Positions 1-4,819 of a stretch of DNA of 5,985 nt are shown in pieces. The stretch is from positions 1 to 5,985 of the forward strand of contig QNCB01000090.1 of the NCBI GenBank assembly GCA_003644335.1. The letters are read 5' to 3'. Origin of the DNA: Planctomycetota bacterium. Lineage in GTDB: Bacteria > Planctomycetota > Phycisphaerae > SM23-33. The notes below the pieces were generated by a model. The model was not told the origin of the DNA. It saw only the letters and a program-made list of their open reading frames with translations, and made no database searches. A program made the translations under genes and the position numbers. How positions within the stretch are numbered: position 1 is the stretch's first letter; the number at the start of each line of letters is the position of its first letter.

Positions 1-252
1 TACTGCCTCCATCCCATCGCAAGCTGTCGCCACGCAATAGCCCCACTCCAGCAGTCCCTGGCCAAGTTGGGCGAGCGATTCCCCGTCGTCGTCTGCGATT
101 AGAAACTGAGGCGGGCTATGCTTGACCCGGGCCGCATTGCCGCTACGGGGTGGCTTGTCCCTGCTTTGTGGAGCAATGAGGTTTTGAAGCCAATAGCTGC
201 AACCCCATATGGTCGCACTACTTACATCCCGATGGCAAGAATTGTTACACAT
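1..252 (-). CDS. Response-regulator receiver protein, N-terminal part (truncated by window edge)
   Basis: An open frame of 84 codons runs leftward from ATG at 252 and leaves the window without a stop. Residues about 50-84 read as the start of a CheY-like receiver domain: a hydrophobic beta-1 strand (FLIA) ends in an acidic cluster D54-D56, the Mg2+/phosphorylation pocket. A helix (ESLAQLGQGLLEWGY) and a second strand (CVATACDG) follow. The phospho-acceptor Asp and the output domain lie outside the window. Residues 1-49 form an unusual Cys-containing, basic extension (C2, C6, C18) before the receiver. The start is chosen because AAGGGGGCG lies just upstream of ATG 252; an in-frame ATG at 291 has no such site. 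It is probably a two-component or single-receiver signalling protein in the cytoplasm. What it controls cannot be told from this fragment. Confidence 0.8.
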   Translation of the reverse strand, partial: MCNNSCHRDVSSATIWGCSYWLQNLIAPQSRDKPPRSGNAARVKHSPPQFLIADDDGESLAQLGQGLLEWGYCVATACDGMEAV

Positions 253-430
253 TTTACGCCCCCTTAGCAGATTAAAAATACATTCCGCCATAGTTCTTAT
301 CGGATTCGGGTTGTATATAATTTAATGATTTTCTTAAATTTATGATATTTATTGTTTTTCAGGTTTTATTCAGTGGTTTGTCAATGGGGCGGAAATCCAG
401 GGACTTGCCTGTTCCTTACTTGCCAAATCC

Positions 431-479
431 GAGTCCACTAAAAACCCTGTACTTAAAAATCCGCGTAATCAGTGGACTC
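431..479. repeat. Perfect 9-bp inverted repeat (GAGTCCACT / AGTGGACTC)
   Basis: GAGTCCACT at 431-439 is the exact reverse complement of AGTGGACTC at 471-479, with 31 bases between. The right arm overlaps the core of the interspersed repeat that recurs, inverted, at 1264-1274, so this is probably part of the repeat family's own structure rather than an operator. It could form a stem-loop in RNA, but there is no T-run after it to make a terminator. Confidence 0.65.
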
Positions 480-535
480 CTACTTGCCTATCTGCCTATT
501 CCCTATTTCCCTATTTGCCTATTTGCCCACTTGCT
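440..535 (+). repeat. Interspersed repeat, left copy, with TTGCCTATTTCCCTA-type low-complexity tail
   Basis: Three blocks recur in the same order, reverse-complemented, at 1234-1290. These are 440-451 (AAAAACCCTGTA) with 1279-1290, 472-482 (GTGGACTCCTA) with 1264-1274, and 494-505 (GCCTATTCCCTA) with 1235-1246. All three matches are perfect; this copy carries about 20 extra bases between the first two blocks. The tail to about 535 is a degenerate 7-9 base tandem repeat (TTGCCTA / TTCCCTA / TTTGCCTA). Repeats of this kind are scattered between genes in some bacterial genomes. Here a pair brackets one gene. Confidence 0.75.
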
Positions 536-540
536 GTAAA

Positions 541-1266
541 ATGTGGAATATGACAAACACGCCAGTCCGAATTTTGGTGGCAACTTTCACAGTCATGTTG
601 TTGTGGGTATCGCTCCAGGGTATCGCGGGTGAGACTAACCCTGCAAGCAAGCCAACGAATCTGGGCTATTGGCTAGGCCAGGCCAGGCCTGTCGACTCTG
701 CCAAAACCAAGCCTGCTGAAAAACATGTCAAGTCCCAAGCCCCCCCTGCCAAAAATGAACGCCTCGCCCGCGTGGGGTTTCGTCGCGACGATGCCTTGCC
801 CGGCGTGGTCGAGTTTTCCGATGGCCTACAGCTGGCGGGGGGAATTTTCACGACGCGAAACAAGCCTCTGGCCCTGTGGATTCCACAGCAAAAACGCTGG
901 CTGCGGGTGCCCATCGCAGCGGTGCTGAGCATCTCGGCGGTGGTCGTGCAGCAGGAAATGAAACTCCGCTGGCGATGGAAAGCCATGGGCCAACCAGAGC
1001 GAGTCTACACCGGCAAGAGCTATCCCTTCCGCCGATTCGAATGGCTGTTGCACCTGGCGGACGGCTCGTATATCCAGGGCATTATCAAGGGCCAACCCAT
1101 CTGGATTGAGACGCCACATGAAACCTCAGGCCCGTTTATCCTCCACGAACGCGCCAAAGGAAAGACAGGCCAAAGCCTAGCCAAGCAAGTCTACATCCGC
1201 AAAATCGTCATCTCCCGCAAAATGATGGACAAAGTAGGGAATAGGCAAGTAGGCAACAGGCAATAG
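541..1266 (+). CDS. Predicted secreted protein of unknown function, two DG-containing beta modules
   Basis: I do not recognise this 241-residue protein. Residues 9-28 are a hydrophobic signal-peptide core after a short Arg-containing n-region, with a plausible signal peptidase I site after G30 (IAG|ET). Residues 31-75 are a Lys/Pro/Ala-rich linker. Two similar segments follow, at about 89-135 (VEFSDGLQLAGGIF, ending in VPIAAVLSIS) and about 168-225 (LHLADGSYIQGII, ending in YIRKIVIS). Each has an aspartate-glycine turn between strands and ends in a strand like Sm/SH3-type small beta barrels; that fold is inferred. The residues between, 139-166, are rich in Arg, Trp and Lys. ATG 541 is preferred over GTG 472, because the 23 extra residues would be repeat-encoded (LPICLFPISLFAYLP). 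ATG 550 is possible; neither has a clear Shine-Dalgarno. The C-terminus (VGNRQVGNRQ) and the stop codon come from the right-hand repeat, so the end may have been altered by repeat insertion. No partner gene is adjacent on this strand. Confidence 0.7.
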   Translation: MWNMTNTPVRILVATFTVMLLWVSLQGIAGETNPASKPTNLGYWLGQARPVDSAKTKPAEKHVKSQAPPAKNERLARVGFRRDDALPGVVEFSDGLQLAGGIFTTRNKPLALWIPQQKRWLRVPIAAVLSISAVVVQQEMKLRWRWKAMGQPERVYTGKSYPFRRFEWLLHLADGSYIQGIIKGQPIWIETPHETSGPFILHERAKGKTGQSLAKQVYIRKIVISRKMMDKVGNRQVGNRQ

Positions 1267-1290
1267 GAGTCCACGGATTACAGGGTTTTT
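1234..1290 (-). repeat. Interspersed repeat, right copy (inverted relative to 440-505)
   Basis: Reading the minus strand, this block reproduces the left copy: perfect 12-, 11- and 12-base matches in the same order, with different spacing. It overlaps the 3' end of the secreted-protein gene, supplying the VGNRQVGNRQ residues and the TAG stop at 1264-1266. A further fragment, TAGGGAATAGGG, lies at 1380-1391. The inverted pair brackets about 730 bases holding a single gene. Confidence 0.75.
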
Positions 1291-1298
1291 CAACAGAA

Positions 1299-1347
1299 GA
1301 TTACACGGATTTTTTTTGTTTGTAATCAAAAGAAAATCCGTGCAATC
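1299..1347. repeat. Long imperfect hairpin (GATTACACGGATTTT / AAAATCCGTGCAATC)
   Basis: Positions 1299-1313 pair with 1333-1347: 15 bases with one A/C mismatch on the plus strand, which becomes a G-U wobble in the minus-strand RNA. The loop is 19 bases. It sits between two convergent genes and is followed at 1363-1376 by a second near-palindrome (AAATCC GT GGATTT). The CACGGAT core resembles the repeat at 2463-2492. It could act as a bidirectional transcription end, since T-runs lie next to the stem, but a repetitive-element origin is as likely. Confidence 0.6.
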
Positions 1348-1406
1348 CCTTTTGAATCAGTGAAATCCGTGGATTTTTATAGGGAATAGGGCGATGGTGC
1401 GGAAGG

Positions 1407-1877
1407 TTAGTCGGGTTTTTGGACTTGGGTTTTTAACTCCCCCGGCAGGTTCTGCCAAAGTTCTGGAGGGCTCTCCACAAGACAGGCGATGTCGGCAAGG
1501 TCTTTGAGCCGCCTGCTCTGCCGGCGATTAGGCTCCGACCAGGCTTTGATCTTCCCTCTGAGCGTGTCCCCAAGCGATGCTACGCGCATCAAGATTCCGT
1601 GTGCATCGGCAGGGACGGCACGGGAGGGATAGTCCCGGTAGAAATCCTCCGCGCTGAGCTGAATGCTAACAGCGGAGTGCCCCTTGAAGTTGACCGACCA
1701 TGCAAATCGCTCGCTGCCGAACCCAGCCTGGCCCAGCAGAGACACCGTACGCTCAATGGCTTCGGTCTCGACAACCATGTCAATATCCTGGGTTACCATA
1801 GGCTGCCTCGCCCAATGATTCACCGCAATGCCGCCGATTACGCACCAGGCAATCAGCCCGTTCGAGAATATCGACAA
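1407..1877 (-). CDS. MNT/AbiEii-type nucleotidyltransferase, apparently frameshifted near its start
   Basis: The 156-codon frame shows the N-terminal nucleotidyltransferase signature: a GG loop (CVIGGIAV) followed by T-Q-D-I-D-M-V-V, where the DxD pair should bind metal. The C-terminal part (RGKIKAW, then RRQSRRLKDLADIACLVE) matches the helical tail of minimal nucleotidyltransferases related to AbiEii/MNT toxins and uncharacterised nucleotidyltransferases. The frame as it stands opens with TTG at 1877. The neighbouring frame offers a more natural N-terminus from ATG 1884 (MKLVDILERAD), and this would join the body (IAWCVIGG) if two bases were restored around 1851-1855. I infer a 2-base deletion, or a sequencing error, so the gene may be broken. 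It diverges from the ars operon and converges on the secreted-protein gene. No antitoxin partner is visible beside it; only an 11-codon mini-frame (1938-1903) lies upstream. Confidence 0.7.
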   Translation of the reverse strand: MSIFSNGLIAWCVIGGIAVNHWARQPMVTQDIDMVVETEAIERTVSLLGQAGFGSERFAWSVNFKGHSAVSIQLSAEDFYRDYPSRAVPADAHGILMRVASLGDTLRGKIKAWSEPNRRQSRRLKDLADIACLVESPPELWQNLPGELKTQVQKPD

Positions 1878-1944
1878 GCTTCATGACATCGTTCGTCCCG
1901 CCCTATGTCTGCCAATCGTAGAATTGCTTCCCGGTCATGGTTTT

Positions 1945-1974
1945 ATACTATCGACTAACAGCTCCCCGCGTCAA
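1945..1974 (-). promoter_or_regulatory. Sigma-70-like promoter for the nucleotidyltransferase
   Basis: On the minus strand TTGACG (1974-1969) and TAGTAT (1950-1945) are 18 bases apart. The predicted start is near 1938, about 55 bases before ATG 1884. An ATG at 1938 opens an 11-codon frame (MTGKQFYDWQT) that would lie at the very 5' end of this transcript. It is back-to-back with the ars promoter. Confidence 0.5.
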
Positions 1975-2009
1975 GCATAGTGAATATTGGATATTTTTTT
2001 CGCACGGGG

Positions 2010-2038
2010 TTGACATGCCGATTCGCCAGGCCTATACT
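2010..2038 (+). promoter_or_regulatory. ars operon promoter, near-consensus sigma-70
   Basis: A perfect -35 (TTGACA, 2010-2015) and a -10 with five of six consensus bases (TATACT, 2033-2038) are separated by 17 bases, the optimal spacing. Transcription would start near 2045, leaving a leader of about 30 bases before arsR. A promoter this strong needs repression, which the overlapping inverted repeat supplies. Confidence 0.85.
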
Positions 2039-2055
2039 TCGGCAAGTGGCGAAGT
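2036..2055. promoter_or_regulatory. Likely ArsR operator (ACTTCG-N8-CGAAGT)
   Basis: A perfect 6-bp inverted repeat with an 8-base spacer runs from the second half of the -10 across the predicted transcription start. ArsR-family dimers bind imperfect dyads in just this position and leave when As(III) or Sb(III) binds. That assignment is inferred from location, symmetry and the adjacent arsR. Confidence 0.65.
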
Positions 2056-2063
2056 GATAAAGT

Positions 2064-2068
2064 AAGGA
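2064..2068 (+). promoter_or_regulatory. Ribosome binding site of arsR (AAGGA)
   Basis: AAGGA lies 7 bases before ATG 2076 and fixes the arsR start. Confidence 0.7.
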
Positions 2069-2075
2069 TATTACC

Positions 2076-2438
2076 ATGAGAGATTTTTTGGCGATTACAA
2101 AAGCATTAGCTGACGAAAGTCGCGTTCGGGCGACCATGGCTCTGGCTGGCGGGGAGTTGTGTCTCTGCCAGCTGATAGAGTTGCTGGGCTTGGCTCCTTC
2201 GACGGTGTCCAAGCACATGGCTATTCTTCACCGGGCCAGGCTGGTCGAAACCCGCAAGGACGGCAGATGGATTTACTATCGCCTGGCTAAGGAAGATGGG
2301 CTGGCTTGTGTAGCAGCTGGGTTGGATTGGCTTGGCGAGTGTTTGGCGAAGGAACCGCAAATTCGGCTGGACGCCAAGGCGTTGAAAAAAATTCGCAAAA
2401 CGGATCGCAACGAGCTATGCGCACATTACAGAAACTAG
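2076..2438 (+). CDS. arsR: ArsR-family arsenic-responsive transcriptional repressor
   Basis: This 120-residue protein has the usual ArsR/SmtB length and order. An N-terminal helix (FLAITKALADESRVRATMAL) is followed by the metal-binding helix with ELCLCQL, where C29 and C31 correspond to the CxC of the ELCVCDL motif that binds As(III)/Sb(III). The winged helix-turn-helix comes next (LAPSTVSKHMAIL, about 39-51), with the wing at about 57-70 (VETRKDGRWIYYRL). A third thiolate ligand is not certain; C78 and the late Cys in ELCAHYRN are candidates. It should repress its own operon from the inverted repeat at the promoter and be released by arsenite. It is first in the operon, 75 bases before arsC. 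Confidence 0.93.
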   Translation: MRDFLAITKALADESRVRATMALAGGELCLCQLIELLGLAPSTVSKHMAILHRARLVETRKDGRWIYYRLAKEDGLACVAAGLDWLGECLAKEPQIRLDAKALKKIRKTDRNELCAHYRN

Positions 2439-2462
2439 AAGCAACCCGTTCACAAAAAAAGA

Positions 2463-2492
2463 ACCACGGATAACCACGGATATACACAGATA
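2463..2492 (+). repeat. Three tandem decamers (ACCACGGATA) between arsR and arsC
   Basis: ACCACGGATA occurs twice in a row (2463-2482) and is followed by a degenerate third unit, TACACAGATA. This belongs to a family of short intergenic repeats built on CACGGAT that also appears around 1271-1375. It fills most of the 75-base gap between arsR and arsC, downstream of an A-run (2454-2460). The frame of arsC stays open through it, but no start codon better than ATG 2514 is present. Confidence 0.75.
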
Positions 2493-2513
2493 TTTAAAAC
2501 TACGAAATACGCG

Positions 2514-2957
2514 ATGGACAAAAAACATAAAAAACTCAAAATTTTGTTTCTTTGCACTGGCAATTCCTGTCGTTCTCAGATGGCGGAGGGTTGGGCGAGA
2601 CATTTGCGGGGCGAGTGCGTTGAGCCTTGTTCGGCGGGTATCGAGACGCATGGCCTGAACCGCCGGGCGGTGCAAGTGATGGCTGAGGCTGGCGTGGATA
2701 TATCTGGCCAAAAGTCCAAAAATGTCGCTGAGCTGCGGGGCGCAGAGTTTGACTTCGTGGTAACGGTTTGCAGCAACGCCCGCGAGACCTGTCCCGTTTT
2801 CCCAGGCCAAGCCAAGGTGGTGCATGTGGGCTTTGACGACCCGCCAAGCCTGGCCAGGGAGGCTAAAAGCGAGGAAGAAGTTCTGGCGTGTTACCGCCGA
2901 GTGCGGGACGAGATTCGCAAGTTTGTGGAAACTCTGCCAGAGAGCCTGGCTGAGTAA
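2514..2957 (+). CDS. arsC: Arsenate reductase, thioredoxin-coupled (LMW-PTP fold)
   Basis: This 147-residue enzyme reduces arsenate to arsenite in the cytoplasm. The P-loop CTGNSCR holds the nucleophile C14 and R20 (the C-x5-R signature of low-molecular-weight phosphatases). The redox pair of the Staphylococcus pI258-type family is present as C86 and C93 in VTVCSNARETCPVFPG, so the relay should run C14 to C86 to C93 and be regenerated by thioredoxin. The general acid is D109 in FDDPP. Length and motif order are normal. It is the second gene of the ars operon. No recognisable Shine-Dalgarno precedes ATG 2514, since the repeat occupies the preceding bases; translation may be weak or depend on upstream ribosomes. 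The next gene starts 21 bases after its stop. Confidence 0.95.
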   Translation: MDKKHKKLKILFLCTGNSCRSQMAEGWARHLRGECVEPCSAGIETHGLNRRAVQVMAEAGVDISGQKSKNVAELRGAEFDFVVTVCSNARETCPVFPGQAKVVHVGFDDPPSLAREAKSEEEVLACYRRVRDEIRKFVETLPESLAE

Positions 2958-2964
2958 GCAAGAC

Positions 2965-2970
2965 AAGGAG
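2965..2970 (+). promoter_or_regulatory. Ribosome binding site of the ACR3 gene (AAGGAG)
   Basis: AAGGAG lies 8 bases before ATG 2979. It is the strongest Shine-Dalgarno in the operon, and contrasts with arsC, which lacks one. Confidence 0.75.
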
Positions 2971-2978
2971 CAAGACGG

Positions 2979-4148
2979 ATGGCTAAGGGTTTGAGCATTT
3001 TCGAAAAGTATCTGACGCTGTGGGTAGTCGCCTGCATCGCTGGCGGGATATTGCTGGGCAAGTTCGCGCCGCATCTGGCGGAGAGTCTCGATGGCCTGGC
3101 TATTCGCGTCAACGGCGCGCCGGTGGTGTCCATCCCCATTGCGATATGCCTGTTCCTGATGATGTACCCGATAATGGTAAAAATCGATTTCGCCGAGGTC
3201 GTCCGGGCGGGGAAAAACGCAAAACCCATCGGCCTGACGCTGTTTGTCAACTGGGCGGTCAAGCCATTCACGATGTACGGCATCGCGTTGTTCTTCCTGG
3301 GCACGCTGTTCTATGGCTTCATCGGGCCTGAGGCGGTAGACCTGGTAAAAATGCCGTTTGGCCTGGATTTACCGGCCGGGGCGCAACACGGAGCCGGGGC
3401 GGTCGTAATGCACGAGGGTGTCAAGATGCTCCAGGTACCGCTCTGGCGGAGCTACCTGGCGGGGTGCATTCTGCTGGGCATCGCGCCGTGCACCGCAATG
3501 GTGCTGGTGTGGGTCTACCTGGCCAGGGGCAACGATGGGCTGACCCTGGTGATGGTGGCGATAAACTCGCTGACCATGCTGCTGCTCTACGGCGTGCTGG
3601 GCGGATTCCTGCTGGGCGTGGGTAGGCTTCCCGTGCCCTGGCAGGCGCTTGGGCTGTCGATAGCAATCTATGTCGCCCTGCCTCTGATAGCGGGTTATTT
3701 CTCTCGGCGGTGGATAATCTCAGCCAAGGGCGAGCAGTGGTTCACACAAAAGTTTCTCCACGCTCTGACGCCCGTAACGATAATCGCGCTGCTGGCGACG
3801 CTGGTGCTGCTGTTCAGCTTCAAGGGCGAGGTTATCCTCGACAATCCGCTGACGATATTGTGGATCGCCATCCCGCTGTTCATCCAGACGAACCTGATAT
3901 TTTGGCTTGGCTATGGCTTGGCCAGGCTGTTGAAACTGAACTACCGCAACGCGGCTCCAGCGGCGATGATAGGGGCGAGCAACCACTTCGAAGTCGCCAT
4001 CGCGACGGCTACGATGCTCTTTGGCTTATCTTCCGGCGCAGCTTTGGCTACGGTGGTGGGCGTGCTTATCGAAGTGCCGCTAATGCTGATGCTGGTAAAA
4101 ATATGCCTGAAAACGCGGCACTGGTTCCCGCCAAGCGAGAACGCATAA
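2979..4148 (+). CDS. acr3: ACR3-family arsenite efflux permease, with long TM3-TM4 loop
   Basis: This 389-residue inner-membrane protein with about ten predicted hydrophobic segments exports As(OH)3 or its anion. Hallmarks of ACR3 are present: [12 protein letters not shown] with the essential cysteine at C171, and [12 protein letters not shown] with the conserved acidic residue E338. Approximate membrane segments are 14-27, 50-66, 84-112, 155-180, 187-213, 220-241, 262-281, 290-312, 325-350 and 353-376. It is longer than the usual 340-360 residues, because about 35 residues are inserted at about 115-152, between the third and fourth segments ([15 protein letters not shown] to MHEGVKML). These are Gly/Ala-rich with two His and several Met. 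It is the last gene of the ars operon. No GC-rich terminator follows. It is not the unrelated ArsB antiporter family, which lacks this Cys/Glu pair. Confidence 0.95.
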   Translation: MAKGLSIFEKYLTLWVVACIAGGILLGKFAPHLAESLDGLAIRVNGAPVVSIPIAICLFLMMYPIMVKIDFAEVVRAGKNAKPIGLTLFVNWAVKPFTMYGIALFFLGTLFYGFIGPEAVDLVKMPFGLDLPAGAQHGAGAVVMHEGVKMLQVPLWRSYLAGCILLGIAPCTAMVLVWVYLARGNDGLTLVMVAINSLTMLLLYGVLGGFLLGVGRLPVPWQALGLSIAIYVALPLIAGYFSRRWIISAKGEQWFTQKFLHALTPVTIIALLATLVLLFSFKGEVILDNPLTILWIAIPLFIQTNLIFWLGYGLARLLKLNYRNAAPAAMIGASNHFEVAIATATMLFGLSSGAALATVVGVLIEVPLMLMLVKICLKTRHWFPPSENA

Positions 4149-4253
4149 TGGTGCGAACCGCCAGCCAAGAACTTAGAAATGTTATAAATTTATAAATCTT
4201 TATAATTTTTCAAATTTTTATAACTTTTTATTGAAATTGCCCCGCTTGTTTGC
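4149..4253 (+). other. AT-rich spacer before the toxin-antitoxin operon, with palindromes
   Basis: From about 4170 to 4238 the DNA is almost entirely A and T and repeats TTATAA-like words. A perfect palindrome, TTATAAATTTATAA, covers 4182-4195; a looser inverted arrangement (TTATAA...TTATAA) spans about 4199-4223. The composition is quite unlike the ars operon to its left. It may be a boundary of acquired DNA, an UP-element for the promoter that follows, or an operator region for the antitoxin. Confidence 0.45.
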
Positions 4254-4259
4254 GATAAT
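4231..4259 (+). promoter_or_regulatory. Promoter of the toxin-antitoxin operon
   Basis: TTGAAA (4231-4236) and GATAAT (4254-4259) are exactly 17 bases apart, and TGC just before the -10 makes it an extended -10 element. Upstream A/T tracts could act as an UP element. The ATG of the antitoxin is about 17 bases beyond the predicted start, and AAAGGA (4268-4273) is its ribosome binding site. Confidence 0.75.
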
Positions 4260-4282
4260 ACAGGTGGAAAGGAATAGACAAT

Positions 4283-4528
4283 ATGACCAGTATAAGTATG
4301 ACAGATGCGAGACATATTTTCACCGATATCGCCAACAAGGTGATGTTCAGCGGGGAGAGGATATGTATACGCAAGAACAACAAGCCCGCTTTTGCTATTG
4401 TTCCCATTGAGGATGTAAATATGCTCGAAGCGTTGGAGGACAAGGCTGACGTTCAGGCAGCCAAGGCTGCGATGAAGAAGGGCAAGTTTATCAGCTTGGA
4501 TAAATTGGCTAGGGAATTGGGGGTATAG
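4283..4528 (+). CDS. Phd/YefM-family antitoxin
   Basis: This 81-residue protein has the N-terminal Phd/YefM DNA-binding fold: MTDARHIFTDIANKV (about 6-20), a strand pair with ERICIRKNNKPAFAIVPIED (about 25-44), then a helix (VNMLEALEDKAD). The C-terminal tail, about 56-81, is charged and should wrap and neutralise the toxin. It normally represses its own promoter, with the toxin as co-repressor. AAAGGA 9 bases upstream fixes ATG 4283, although ATG 4298 (M6) begins at the conserved MTDAR. The toxin starts 6 bases after its stop, so the two are translated together. Confidence 0.9.
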   Translation: MTSISMTDARHIFTDIANKVMFSGERICIRKNNKPAFAIVPIEDVNMLEALEDKADVQAAKAAMKKGKFISLDKLARELGV

Positions 4529-4534
4529 ACAGGG

Positions 4535-4801
4535 ATGTATAAAGTCGGTGTAGCCCAGCAGGCTGAGAAATTTATCCGCAAACAGGATAAACGCGTGCAG
4601 CGTCAAATTATCAACAAGATAAGAGGCCTGTCGGAAAATCCGCGTCCGCAGGTCTGCAAAAAATTGCAAGGCTACAAGGAACTTTATCGCATACCGTCCG
4701 GCAATTACAGAATAGTATACACCATCGCCGAGAAAAAACTGCTCGTGTTTGTTGTACGGACGGCCCATCGAAAAGATATCTACAAACGCCTTGATCGATA
4801 G
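4535..4801 (+). CDS. RelE/ParE-family toxin (probable mRNA interferase)
   Basis: This 88-residue basic protein has the RelE/ParE layout. An N-terminal strand (YKVGVAQQAEKFIRK) and a helical hairpin (KRVQRQIINKIRGLSENP) are followed by a strand-rich end. That end carries GYKELYRIPSGNYRIVYTI, then LLVFVVRTAHRKDIYKR. R52, R59, R75, H78, R79 and Y83 lie where ribosome-dependent RNases of the RelE/YoeB type keep catalytic or RNA-binding residues, so cleavage of mRNA in the ribosomal A site is the likely activity. A ParE-like gyrase activity is not excluded by sequence alone. It is coupled to the antitoxin gene, with only a GGGGG/AGGG ribosome site within the preceding bases. Its stop is 18 bases from the stop of the convergent response regulator. 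Confidence 0.9.
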   Translation: MYKVGVAQQAEKFIRKQDKRVQRQIINKIRGLSENPRPQVCKKLQGYKELYRIPSGNYRIVYTIAEKKLLVFVVRTAHRKDIYKRLDR

Positions 4802-4819
4802 CTTCCGGCTCCCCATTTT

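Larger units (their letters stand above)
253..540. other. Divergent intergenic region, AT-rich, with repeat at its right end
   Basis: This gap separates the leftward response regulator from the rightward secreted-protein gene, so it should hold two divergent promoters. Positions 270-365 are very AT-rich. A TATAAT hexamer at 316-321 (plus) could be a -10 element, but I find no convincing -35 at the right spacing. On the minus strand a TTGACA (384-379) also lacks a good partner. The right part, from about 431, is interspersed repeat (see the repeat entries). Short frames across it, for example from 342 and from GTG 472, translate to low-complexity sequence and I do not regard them as genes. Confidence 0.5.

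Noticed and set aside
235..252. C-x3-C-H at the N-terminus as a haem c attachment site
   Set aside because: The protein has no signal peptide and continues into a cytoplasmic receiver domain, so covalent haem attachment is very unlikely.
342..539. Plus-strand frame of 65 codons upstream of the secreted protein
   Set aside because: It lies in AT-rich DNA and repeat sequence, has no ribosome site, and its C-terminal half is translated repeat (LLLAYLPIPYFPICLF).
1599..1886. Plus-strand frame of 95 codons opposite the nucleotidyltransferase
   Set aside because: It is antisense to a frame with clear GG and DxD motifs, with no start signals of its own.
2463..2492. Possible CRISPR-like or iteron array
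   Set aside because: There are only three adjacent 10-base units without spacers and no cas or replication gene, so it is better explained as an interspersed intergenic repeat.
2415..3074. Long minus-strand frame of 219 codons across arsC
   Set aside because: It is antisense to arsC and to the start of acr3, both certain genes; its sequence has no recognisable domain and it crosses the operon repeat.
3710..4195. Plus-strand frame of 161 codons overlapping acr3
   Set aside because: It is an out-of-frame shadow of the permease; the ACR3 frame carries the conserved motifs.
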